From: Chlamydoabsidia padenii
Lineage: Eukaryota > Mucoromycota > Mucoromycetes > Mucorales > Cunninghamellaceae
NCBI GenBank assembly: GCA_025330725.1
Contig: JAIWND010000003.1
Location: 1,116,001 to 1,180,000, forward strand
Length of the DNA: 64,000 bases
Direction: 5' to 3'
Under the pieces are notes generated by a model. That model ran no database searches and was not told where the DNA came from. It worked only from the letters and a program-made list of their open reading frames with translations. The position numbers and the translations under genes were made by a program. Positions 1-9,982 of the stretch are shown here, in pieces; the first letter of the stretch is position 1, and each line of letters starts with the position of its first letter.

Positions 1-1397
1 ATGCATTCTTAACATTGACTAATCTTTCTCTCTTTTTTAAAAATTTAGTATGGTGTGTGGTCGTGCTGTAGCTGGTCTTGGCATTGGTGGTCTTAGTATG
101 ATTGTCCCTCTTTATATTGTAAGTAATAAACTGAACCCGACGTTCCCAAGCAAAGCACTAACTCATTTTATGTCAAACTAGTCCGAACTTGCACCTGCTG
201 ATATCCGTGGTCGTTTGATTGCCTTTCAACAATTCACCATTACTGTGGGTATCATGTTGGCGTTCTGGGTTGGAGCTGGTACTCAAATGCATTTCGACAA
301 TGAAGCCGCCTACCGAATCCCCCTTGGTATCCAAATCGTCCCTGCCCTTGTCTTGGTATTTGGTGTCCTCTTCTTACCCTACTCTCCTCGTTGGTTAGCT
401 TCCAAGGGTCGATACGAAGAATGTCTTGAAGTCTTGGCCTACTTGCGCTCTCAAGGTGACAAGACCGATCCTCGTGCTGTTTCTGAATTTGAAGAAATCA
501 AACAAGAAATCGAATTGGAAAAGGCCGTGGCCATCACCAGCTACGTGGGTCTCCTCAAAGGTACTGTCCGTCGTCGTCTTATTCTTGGTGTCATTGTGCA
601 AATCTTCCAACAATTCACTGGTATCAACTCTATCATGTACTATGCTCCTACTATCTTCCAACAAGCTGGTATTGATGGTACTTCGGCTGCTTTGATTGCT
701 TCTGGTGTGAATGGTGTCCTGAACGTCTTTGCTACTGTGCCCGCTATGCTCTTTGTTGATCGTCTCGGTCGTCGTAAGATTATGATCATTGGTGCTTTGA
801 CCATGGGTACTGCCATGTTGTTGTGTGGTATTGTTATGGGCGCAACCGGAAAAGTGTCTTATGATGCTGCCAAACAATCCAATGTGGTCTACATGGGTGA
901 TAACAAGAGCGCCTCCTACTTTTGTATTGTCATGATTTACGTTTTTGTTGCTGGTTTTGCTGCTTCTTGGGGTCCTGTCGGTTGGATTTATCCCGTAAGT
1001 GGTCTTTACATCAATCATACCTTCTCAGTCATTAACCTCTCTCTATTTTTTTTGTATGTAGGCTGAAATCTATCCTATGGCTGTCCGTGCTAAGGGTACT
1101 TCCATCACCACTGCTGCTAATTGGTTATTCAACTTTGTGATCTCTGAAATTTGTCCTGTCATGTTGGCCAGTATTACTTGGGGTACCTATGTCTTCTTTG
1201 GTTGCTGTTGCTTCTTTATGTCTATCTGTGTCTTTATCTTCTTCCCCGAAACCAAGGGTCGCACTTTGGAAGAAATGGATCATGTCTTCAGCGGTAGTGT
1301 CTGGGCCATCAAGGATATTCGTAATGGCTCGGCTATTCCTCAAGACAAGGTCGTCGTCGATCAAGAAAAGGGCTCTTTGGACAAGGCTCAATTCTAG
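1..1397 (+). CDS. MFS monosaccharide (hexose) transporter, 3' part
   Basis: This is a proton-coupled or facilitative sugar transporter of the major facilitator superfamily, acting in the plasma membrane. The gene starts before the window. Exons are about 49-118, 182-994 and 1062-1397; the introns have GTAAGT donors and TAG acceptors. Family landmarks in order are GRAVAGLGIGG and ADIRGR, PYSPRWLASKGR, QIFQQFTGINSIMYYAP (the sugar-binding helix 7 signature), VDRLGRRK, WGPVGWIYPAEIYP across the last splice, and FFPETKGRTLEEMD near the end. These fit the sugar-transporter family closely; roughly the first 120 residues lie upstream. The C-terminus is a short hydrophilic tail. An AATAAA lies at 1546-1551. 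The substrate cannot be read from sequence; hexose is the family default. Confidence 0.93.
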
Positions 1398-2976
1398 TTT
1401 AGTCATATCCCCTCCGTATCCCTTTTAAAAAGAAGCTAGCTTCTTGTATTATTTATTCTACCATTGTATCATTCTATTCTTATTTGTAATATTTATCTAG
1501 TCTATCTATTCCTTTTACTCTTTTATGTCTTGGATGATCGCTCTTAATAAAACAGAATCAACTTGATTATTATTGTAATGTGTCTTTTTTATTTGTGGGC
1601 GCAAAGTACGTTGATGGACACTAAATAGAGAGAAATTATCAATGGCATCCTTGCATTCTCACTAGCATCCACCTTGTCCGACGTGGCGATCCATAACAAG
1701 ATTAGTCGAGTGTTAGTCATTTGAGTAGCTGGCCTGAACATATTCCCCACTAGCAAAGTCGGGATTTAAATTTCAAAATCCGATTCTGCATGAAACTCGA
1801 CAAATTTCCTTTCACGGTCTCCTACCAAGGACCACCTACTCTACGACCAACACTTATCCACCTACCCCGGTTATCTATGTGCCAGTATGTGGTCTTACTC
1901 GACAACGACATTATGGTAATCAGGGTTGGGTGTGGAAGTCCTACAAGTGGGCAAGCGATGTATAACGGATTTTGAAATCCAACCATCTGCTTTGGTGATC
2001 TCTTTACTTCGAGTCACCTTACAGCTTGTACTTGTCATACGTATGGGAACATTTGGCATGAAAAGGCAATCAAACTAAAAATCTGGATGGATCCTGATGG
2101 TCACGCCATTCTATTCAATAACACAGAAATTTACCATCTACAAGTGGTAATCTAGGACGAAGTCTTTTTTTTTGGTGGGGAGGGGGGCTCAAATACAGAA
2201 AAAGTAGATCAAAAAGAAAAAAGAAGCTTTGGAAAATCAGGAGAAGACTATTTCGGATCCCGACACAGAAGATCTTTTTCTGAGAACTTTATTCGAGCAC
2301 TGCCTTTTTATTTTATTAACATGCATTGTAATACGTTATTCACAAGTATGAGGTGCATTAACACACGACGATTCCACTGTTTGAACCGCATGGTCATTTC
2401 AATCCCCGCCCTAAATAAAAAAGAGCCGTCCACTTCAAAAAGCAACTTACTAACTGGAAAAGAGACCGTTTCCTAATACTACTTTATATCAACGCAGGTA
2501 ATTCCGAGTTTTTTTTTTTTGTTTTCTTTTCGAAAAAGTCAGAGACTCGATTTGTAAAATCACGCTTTGTATTGCCCAGAAAAGAAGTGTTAACAGCGTT
2601 GTTACTAACCATAAAAGAGAATGATGTTCTACTCAGCGTGACACTACCGCATTGACAAAAAAAAAAAAAAGAGTCAGACTTTGCTATTATTGTCCTCTTG
2701 CAAAGTAAAACCCATCAGTTCAGTCCATATACTGTAATCAGTGCATGAGAAAAGTCTATAAATGTTATCTTTGTACCCACTTGTCTTTTGCTTTCTTGTT
2801 TTTTTAGAGATGCATGAAATTGGGACCCCGATCTTTTAGAGATAAAACTTTTTTTTTTTTGTCTTTACTTTTTTTCTTTTACTTTCTTTCCCACCCACTC
2901 GATCCTTCCTCAGATACCATTATTTGATTACACTTGTTACGTACTCTTTACCTATACACTACATACAACGATCATT
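1398..2976. other. intergenic; no supported gene
   Basis: This holds the 3' UTR of the transporter (AATAAA 1546-1551) and the 5' region of G-alpha 1. A GTCGGGATTTAAA copy at 1758-1770 is followed at once by an inverted TTTCAAAATCCG at 1771-1782, and a related palindromic stretch lies near 1966-1982. A reverse-oriented TTTCAATCCCCGCCC is at 2397-2411. Short open frames near 1790 have no recognisable content. Confidence 0.6.
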
Positions 2977-4522
2977 ATGGGAAACTGTGCAAGCTCCTCC
3001 TCCAACAAGAATGGATCTTACAACCCTGACAACATCGCCACTCGTTTGATAGATAGACAGATCAGGGCCGACGAAAAACGAATGAAAAGTGAAGTCAAGT
3101 TACTTTTACTAGGTAAATCTTGACTTTGTACTCTTTTATGGTCAAAACATAATTAACAACAAACTCTTCTTTTTTTATACATGGAGGTGATAGGTGCTGG
3201 TGAATCGGGCAAAACTACCATTCTTAAACAAATGCGACTATTACATACTGCTGGATTCGATGCTACTGAAAGGGAAAGTTTCCGTCATATTGTATTCTCC
3301 AATATCACCACGACTATTCAGACTCTCTTGGAAGCCATGGATTCATTACAAATTGGGTTTGAAGATGGGCAATTGGAGGTAATCAGGTACAAACTCACAT
3401 AACAGGATAATAGTCTAACCTTTGTCTCTCTTTTTCATTTTTTAGGATTACTTGCATTTGTTTGATAGTCCTCCGACGATCCAAAAATATAAACCTTATC
3501 CTTTAGAATATCTCATTCCTTTGAAACGACTATGGCAAGACAAAGGGGTTCAACATGCTTGTCGACAAGGAAATACATTCGCCTTACATGATAACGTGAA
3601 TTAGTAAGTGATCTATGTTTATATGGTCGGCATGAAACTAATCATCTATTTATGATAGTTACTTTTCTCATTTGGATCGATTATGGTCAACGGATTATGC
3701 GCCAACGGATCAAGATATCATTAGGTGTCGGGCAAAAACAACAGGCATTGTGGAAACAGTATTTCATCTTGGTCAATTGACATATCGGATGTTTGATGTG
3801 GGTGGTCAACGAAGTGAACGCAAAAAATGGTAAGCGAAAAACAAACCCTCCCCACACACACACACACACAAAAAAAAAAAAGGTATGTTGTGCTAAACCC
3901 TCCTCTTCTTCTTTTTTAGGATCCATTGCTTTGAAAATGTCACTGCGATTTTATTTGTAGTGGCTATCAGTGGATATGATCAATGCTTAGTGGAAGATCG
4001 TGATTCGGTAAGATAAAAAAGGTGGGAGAAGAACATTTAAACTAACTCGCCTCTTTATGATATTAGAATCAAGTAGGTTGATTTCTCGTTATTCCCCAAT
4101 GTCGCCATCATACTAACAAGATCATTTTATATAGATGCATGAAGCCTTGATGTTATTTGACACGATTTGTAACTCCCATTGGTTTATCAATACATCTATG
4201 ATTCTTTTCCTAAACAAGATCGACATATTCAAGGACAAGATAAAAGAATCCTCGGTGGCACAATGGTTTCCAGATTTTAAGGGTAAGTAAAATGGTAGGG
4301 AAACTGATCTAATATTGTTTGTTTGTTTGTTTAGGTGACAGCCATGACTTTGAACAAACTCGGGCCTACTTCAAGAAACGATTCCAACGACTCAATCAGA
4401 ATACCAAGAAACGCGTCTATACCCACTATACAGATGCCACTGATACAACTCTATTGAAACATGTCATGGTGGCGGTGTCAGATATCATTCTGACTGAAAA
4501 CCTTAGTAATTTAATGTTATAA
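2977..4522 (+). CDS. heterotrimeric G protein alpha subunit 1 (divergent)
   Basis: GTP-binding alpha subunit that relays GPCR signals at the plasma membrane. Eight exons: 2977-3112, 3194-3378, 3446-3603, 3659-3829, 3920-4007, 4067-4072, 4135-4282, 4335-4522, giving 359 residues. It starts MGNCAS, an N-myristoylation plus palmitoylation signal. G1 is GAGESGKT across intron 1; switch I has RCRAKTTGI with the conserved Arg and Thr; switch II is [12 protein letters not shown] with the catalytic Gln; G4 is FLNKIDIF. G5 is TDATDT instead of the usual TCATDT. The sixth exon is only 6 nt (AATCAA, Asn-Gln); it restores the Asn before Met-His-Glu-Ala that G-alpha 2 encodes at the same place. The end SNLML lacks a Cys at -4, so it has no pertussis-toxin-type site. 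It is more divergent than G-alpha 2 at 23439. Confidence 0.93.
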
Positions 4523-5620
4523 TTCCTTTGTAGATCATTCCCCTTTTTTATTTTGTCTTGCACAACATTATATACATCACATCCCCTCTTTTTTATGATA
4601 ATATACTCTTTTTCTAGATCCATTACACTTATTACCTCTTCCTTCCTTTTATCTAAACGTGTCACTGGATGAACTCGTTGTATTAATAAAAACCATTATG
4701 CCTTTTATAACTATGCAAAAAGAATGATATCATTGTCTTGATCGGAAAAAGGGTTCCCAAGGAGTAAAACACAAGTTACACCGTACATCGAGTGCCAGCG
4801 TCATTCGTGATACCCATATTGTGTAACTAAAACCAAACCCATCAGTTTAATCCAGTAAAACAATTTTTCTTTATTATGATAACAACTGAATCTATTGACT
4901 ATAACTAAAGGCAAGCGTATGGGAATAAACCCACAAACCCTTGGTTGTATCCATCTTGACCTTGTGATCCAATCTAGTGTGATGGAAGGAGATGACGCCA
5001 ACTTTTGCCAAGGACCAACATCATAGGCAGATGTCTTGAGGATGCTGGATGTTTTTTGATCCGCCCATCACCCGATTTAGCTAAACCATGCGTTGCACCT
5101 AAAAACAAGTCAGACCTATTCTTGTCCAGTTGCATATTGTTTAGTAAAAGATACTGTTGATTCTGTCGGACCGCTTTAACGTATCAGTGCCTGTTAGATA
5201 CCGTCATGACTTGATCGGGTTGGTGGAATGGTGTACTAATTACGAAGAAGACAAAGAATGTGAAGCAAGAGTCAATGATGAATCCTTTTTTTATATTCTT
5301 GCCAAATGGACCGGAGCAAACCAAGTTGAATAGCAAGCCTACCTAAAAAAAGTCTTGACCAAAAGTAACCAGGTCACAAGGTTTTGGTTTTTGGGGCAAG
5401 TTTCAAAAAGCAAAAGAAGATGGAATCAAAAAAAAAAAAAAAGAAAAAAAGAAGCCGGAAGACTTCAAGAATAAAATTCAAATCCCGCCCGGTTTGATCT
5501 GATTTAGGATATTAACACAGCAATCTTTATTCAACATAAATGATAATAACATTAATGTACATTATACATAACAATAAATTTAAAAATATAGTAAATAGTA
5601 AATAGGGAGGGAGGGTTGGA
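4523..5620. other. convergent intergenic region
   Basis: 3' flanks of G-alpha 1 (AATAAA 4685-4690) and of the minus-strand GPI protein. No coding region is recognised. A strong TTCAAATCCCGCC element at 5477-5489 lies 130 bp beyond the stop of the GPI gene, where no promoter is expected. Confidence 0.6.
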
Positions 5621-6282
5621 TTAAGCACAAAGAGCCATCACCAAGCCAGACAGAATCAAGACGACAGCCGAGGTGGGGGTACCGTTGGACAAGGTGGCGG
5701 CGTTTTGGTTAGGAGTGGATGAGGCAGAAGGTGATCTCGTAGCACTTGAAGCAAGAGAGGAAGAGACACTGGCAAGGGAAGAGGTAGCATTTGCAAAAGA
5801 AGAGGAAGCGCTGGATAAAGCACTAGAGAGAGAAGACAGGGCACTGGATGGTATAGTACTGGATGCAGAGCTAGAAGCAGAGCTAGATGCAGAGATAGAG
5901 GCAGAGCTAGAGGCAGAGCTGGAGGCAGAGCTAGATGCAGAGCTTGAGGCAGATCTTGAGACAACAGTAGATGTTACTTGTCTGGTCTTGGTTGTAGGTT
6001 CTTGCCCAGGCCAGTTATCTTGAATACATTTGGAATAACAGTTGTCATTGCTTCCACAATTCGTCACACAGCTATTGGTATTTGTCACTATTGGTTCGAA
6101 TATTAAAAAAATGAGTAAATAAGACAGGGAGAGAGAGAAAAATGTTGATTTTACTTACCGCATTGTCTAACACAGTCAGTATCATTAACATCACAATGAC
6201 ATCCTTGAATGCCAGCATCTTGAGCTAAGACAGTGGAGGCAGTCAAACCAATAACAAAGACAAGAGCAGAGGAAAATTTCAT
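5621..6282 (-). CDS. secreted Cys-rich, Ser-rich GPI-anchored protein
   Basis: Probable cell-surface or cell-wall protein. Two exons, 6159-6282 and 5621-6087, encode 196 residues. The N-terminus MKFSSALVFVIGLTASTVLA is a clear signal peptide. Next comes a roughly 50-residue segment with eight Cys (GCHC, DC, QC, SC, NC, NC, KC), then a long Ser/Ala stalk with SASS repeats that suits O-mannosylation, and a C-terminal hydrophobic tail after NGTPTSAVV that suits GPI attachment. The cysteine spacing is not a clear CFEM pattern, so no domain name is given. The Ser/Ala stalk is a degenerate 6-12 bp tandem repeat in DNA, which produces a spurious open frame on the other strand. A promoter element GCGGGACTTGAAA lies about 87 bp upstream. 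Confidence 0.8.
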
Positions 6283-6368
6283 AATGGGAGGGTTGAGTAT
6301 TAAAATAAAAAAAGTTGTAAAGAAAAAAAGAAAGAAGGAAAGGAAATGATTACAAGATTTATAGATTT

Positions 6369-6381
6369 GCGGGACTTGAAA
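6369..6381 (+). promoter_or_regulatory. GCGGGACTTGAAA element (GPI gene)
   Basis: Variant of the recurrent element, 87 bp upstream of the GPI-protein ATG and on the opposite strand to the gene. Confidence 0.55.
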
Positions 6382-8047
6382 ATCATATAGAGTTGGCTTT
6401 TTTTAGCGTGCTTTCTATGAGATTCTTTGACTTCTTGCCGGTCATGCGGTGCATTCTAAAGTTTTCTTCGATTTGAAATATAATCATAATGAAGTAACTT
6501 TTGTGAAGCCAAGACTTTTTATTTTTATTTCAGGCATCAGCACCACCATTATGCATGAGGTCATTCCCCCTCCGTCCACGAACTATATTATATGATTGAA
6601 CGATCCCCACATACAATAATGTCATTGTATTTATGTTTAGTACAGTTATTATGACAAACTCTTTTCATTCAGACGGGGATATATTTGTTGTTGTTGTTGT
6701 CCGTTGACGTAGTGGTAACACAAACAAGTGGGAGGAAAGTACTATTGTTCGAGACGCATTGGTACCTTTTTGTTATTCGATCCCGCTGAGTTTGAACCTA
6801 TTTTTTGGCCCCGCATCTTGGGTTTTACATTGGAAAATGGCGGGACCCTGGCTTTCCCAACAAAAAAGGAGATCAAAGAAAGTTTTGATTCGCCGCTTTG
6901 GATACGTAAAAACTTTTTTTGTGAGAAAGAAAGAAAGAAAAAACCCGTTGGACCCTCCTTCTTTATTCCAAAACTCCTGCAGGCAACGTGTCCATTTCTC
7001 GTCTTCATTGTTTCTCCCTTTTGCTAAACTATGCCAGGAGTAGGTAAGAAAACAATTCGGATTTTCGCAAATGAGAATTGTAGGAGGGGAAGAAAAAAAA
7101 AAAGTCGTTTACCGCCGGAGACTATGCCAAAAAGTACAATGAGGAGGTTGGAAAGGGAATCGATAAGATAGTCAATGGAACACTCCACATTACTTTCATT
7201 CATTTCGTATACCACGTTGTTGCCCATCAAACCTGATTTCATCAAGCGGGGTTTGAACTTTTGCATGAAATTTTTGTTTTCGTACTTCGACACGGTGACA
7301 TTCTCCTTCCTGTAACGTTGTCATAGAAAGAGACATAAACTATAATTGTGACTTTTGATCATGACATCAAAGGAGTGAAACAGACGAGGAGAGAACGGGC
7401 TGGTCTAACGTAACTAATAGTTAAATGACAAGGAGCCCATCTCAGGAACTCAACACGAGTTTATTTTACCAAAAGCAACCAAACCGTTGAATGGATTCCG
7501 CCAAAACGGCTATGACAATGAAATATCTTGCTTGAAAATCATCATCCCCCCTATCCCTTTGTTTGAGCCTTAACTCTTCCCCCTTTGGGATGGCAACACA
7601 TACCTTCTAAAGAATCCACAAGTTGCTTGAAGTACCAAATAAAGTAAATAAGTGTCATCATGTATATGATCAATGTTCATCTAATGGATGAATAGCATTT
7701 TTTTCCCAAATCTGGGTAATTAGGGGAGGGGAGAAAAAAAAAGAAATCAAGGAGCCTATTGATTCTCAGCCAATCAATGCATCTCAATAAAGAAAAATCA
7801 GAAAGTGCATACATATTCCTGTCAATATCTAGGTATTATCATCATCTCGATACGACATTGTACTAGTAGGTACCCTCGTAAAAATGAAAAAACAACAACT
7901 AATAAACAAAGCACAGTCATCGCCATCTTATTGGAAGGAGGATCCTTTTCAGAATGCTAAAAAAAGGTCAACGTTTTAAGAAAATGAAAGTTGCCATTGA
8001 CTTGTACGTTAGGGAGCCGTGTTACACAAGTGTCCTGCTAGACACAA

Positions 8048-8065
8048 GCGGGATTTCAATTCCGC
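8048..8065. promoter_or_regulatory. near-palindromic GCGGGATTTCAATTCCGC
   Basis: Two half-elements form a near palindrome 115 bp upstream of the GATA-like gene. Confidence 0.6.
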
Positions 8066-8179
8066 GAATCTTCCAATATAAACCCTGATCTAGCTGACCA
8101 CATTTCCTTTTTTTTTTCTTTTCTCTTTCTCTCTCACTCTTTCTTTCTCCTCCATTTTTTTCTTTCTCTTGTCATTCCA

Positions 8180-9496
8180 ATGAATATCAATGATCTATTA
8201 TCGCCACAATCTTGTCACCAAGAGGATACCACGCCTATACATGAAGAGGAATTGATGTTGGTCTGGGAACAACAACTCCACCAAGGCGGATTTCATTTGA
8301 AGGCAACGAATGAACGCAACACCCTGACCGATGCCATTTTAACTCCCGACACGATCACCACCAGCATCAAGGAAACCCCCATCCATATCAAGGTCATTGG
8401 CAGGCACATGAACGGATCCTTCCGTTGTCATATCGGCACCGGCAAAGCCTCAAGACCCATCGCTTCGCATGAATTAAGTGACCAAATGCGGCTCTTGACC
8501 GTCTTCTTCCGTGCCGAGCATAGTAAAAGCCAATGGGTCTCTCCGCATTTCCTCTTCTTCCCCACCTGGCTCCTCCATCTCTTTCGGTATACCCAGCACG
8601 AAGGCTCACCCGGTCGGACCGATGTACGGTTTTTGGAGGACGCTGCCATGGCCAAGGAAGATCATATCTACCGACTCAACCATGTCCTGAATTCTCTCTT
8701 CCGGTTTGATCTCCGACAATTCGACCACCGCCAGTGGTGGCATGCCGTGGCCCTCGCCAATTATTTATTTGATCATGTCGGATTCCATTCTTCTTGTCCT
8801 TCTTCTTTTCCTCCTCCACCACCATTATATTCAACTCTGATCACTATTCTCCATGCTCCTCGTCCTCGGAAATCAAAACCCATGTGTAGTAATTGCAACA
8901 CCAAGATTGCTTCTCGGCGGAAACTCTGTGTGGCATGTTATAGGTATCAATTGAAACACAGTGAACCTCGACCATTACGACTCATTATCGCCAACCGACC
9001 TGGTCCTCGTCCTTTACCCGTCCTATCGTCACCATCACCATCAACAACAAAGAAGAAGCAATGCGCCAATTGTAGTACCTTGGAAACTCATCAATGGTAT
9101 CGGAATCTTTGTGGTCAAGGTCATTGGTGTGAAACTTGTAAAAGTTACTATCTTCGCCATCACAAGGTGCGTCCTCCCTCTCTTTTTATCAAGGCAGCAA
9201 AACGAAAGGTAGATGTACGGTCTTTGGTTAGTTGGAACCAGTCAGGGGAAGAACAAGTCATGGTGCCTATTTTTACATCGCCGGTGGTGGATTCTATTTG
9301 GATACCTTCGGGATGCCGTCCTCATCTTTATCACCCGCGACATTCGAATAGTGGTTGCACCAGTCCAAGTAGTGTCTCTTTACCAAGTACACCACCACCT
9401 TTGGTGAAAGAAGATTATGCCAAACACTCGTTGCCATCCCTCCAACGCTCTTTTACTGGTCAAGAATATGATGCACCTATCTTCCATTGTCTTTGA
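8180..9496 (+). CDS. GATA-like double zinc-finger protein
   Basis: Probable nuclear DNA-binding regulator. A single exon encodes 438 residues. Two C4 fingers lie in the middle. The first, about residues 234-265, is CSNC-x10-CVAC followed by a basic stretch and is shorter than a standard GATA finger. The second, about 294-330, is CANC-x19-CETC with a Trp and is closer to the GATA/DNL type, followed by KSYYLRHHKVRP. The first 200 residues form an unrecognised conserved-looking domain (HIKVIGRHMNGSFRCHIG, then Trp-rich FFPTWLLHLF). The C-terminus is Ser/Pro-rich. The start follows a pyrimidine-rich leader typical of this genome, and the element GCGGGATTTCAATTCCGC lies 115 bp upstream. No intron is needed. 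Assignment as a transcription factor is inference from the fingers. Confidence 0.75.
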   Translation: MNINDLLSPQSCHQEDTTPIHEEELMLVWEQQLHQGGFHLKATNERNTLTDAILTPDTITTSIKETPIHIKVIGRHMNGSFRCHIGTGKASRPIASHELSDQMRLLTVFFRAEHSKSQWVSPHFLFFPTWLLHLFRYTQHEGSPGRTDVRFLEDAAMAKEDHIYRLNHVLNSLFRFDLRQFDHRQWWHAVALANYLFDHVGFHSSCPSSFPPPPPLYSTLITILHAPRPRKSKPMCSNCNTKIASRRKLCVACYRYQLKHSEPRPLRLIIANRPGPRPLPVLSSPSPSTTKKKQCANCSTLETHQWYRNLCGQGHWCETCKSYYLRHHKVRPPSLFIKAAKRKVDVRSLVSWNQSGEEQVMVPIFTSPVVDSIWIPSGCRPHLYHPRHSNSGCTSPSSVSLPSTPPPLVKEDYAKHSLPSLQRSFTGQEYDAPIFHCL

Positions 9497-9943
9497 TCTT
9501 CACACCCCCTTCCCTCCTTTTTTTGCTATAACTAATTTTACTTCTTTATGTCATGCTTTTTTATACCTTTTTATTTTATTTTACATGATTAATCTTTATG
9601 CATTATCTTTTTTATGTCCTGTAGTATTCATTCATGTCCTCCTCCATTTCCAGTATACATAGTCTCTTCTTTTAAATCATTCATCCTAATAAACAAAAAC
9701 TGTCATATTGATTTATGTAATAATAAAATAACCAAGTTAAAAGCAATACCATGTAATGTGAATCAGTATTGTCTCCTTTCCTAGTATGATGGAATCCCAA
9801 TATCTGGATTGACATACATAGGGAGTCATCAACAAAGGGAGTGGAATCTGAGTGCTTCACATTCAGGAACAAAAAAAAAAAAAAAAGTGGGGAGGGGGCT
9901 TCCCTTCAAACTTGAAGCACACTATATACATTGTCCCCTTCCA

Positions 9944-9982
<39 letters not shown>

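Larger units (their letters stand above)
6283..8179. other. intergenic; no supported gene
   Basis: Promoter of the GPI gene on the left and of the GATA-like gene on the right. Several overlapping open frames between 6728 and 7293 on both strands have no recognisable motif and biased, low-complexity translations. A tRNA-like stretch near 6710-6770 does not fold into a cloverleaf. Confidence 0.55.

Noticed and set aside
395..1018. 207-codon open frame antisense to the sugar transporter
   Set aside because: Shadow of the coding strand; composition is biased and it crosses real exons.
1790..1975. 61-codon frame after an element copy
   Set aside because: No family resemblance and no polyadenylation signal at a fitting distance.
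5673..6023. 116-codon Glu/Ala/Leu-rich frame antisense to the GPI protein
   Set aside because: It is the complement of the Ser/Ala repeat; such repeats leave the opposite strand open.
6705..6775. tRNA-like stretch with GTAGTGGTAACAC and GTTCGAGAC
   Set aside because: D-loop and T-loop-like words occur, but the T-arm and acceptor stems do not pair and no anticodon arm fits.
6728..7293. Overlapping 80-100 codon frames on both strands
   Set aside because: No motif, leader or splice pattern; overlapping frames on both strands suggest a chance stop-free stretch.
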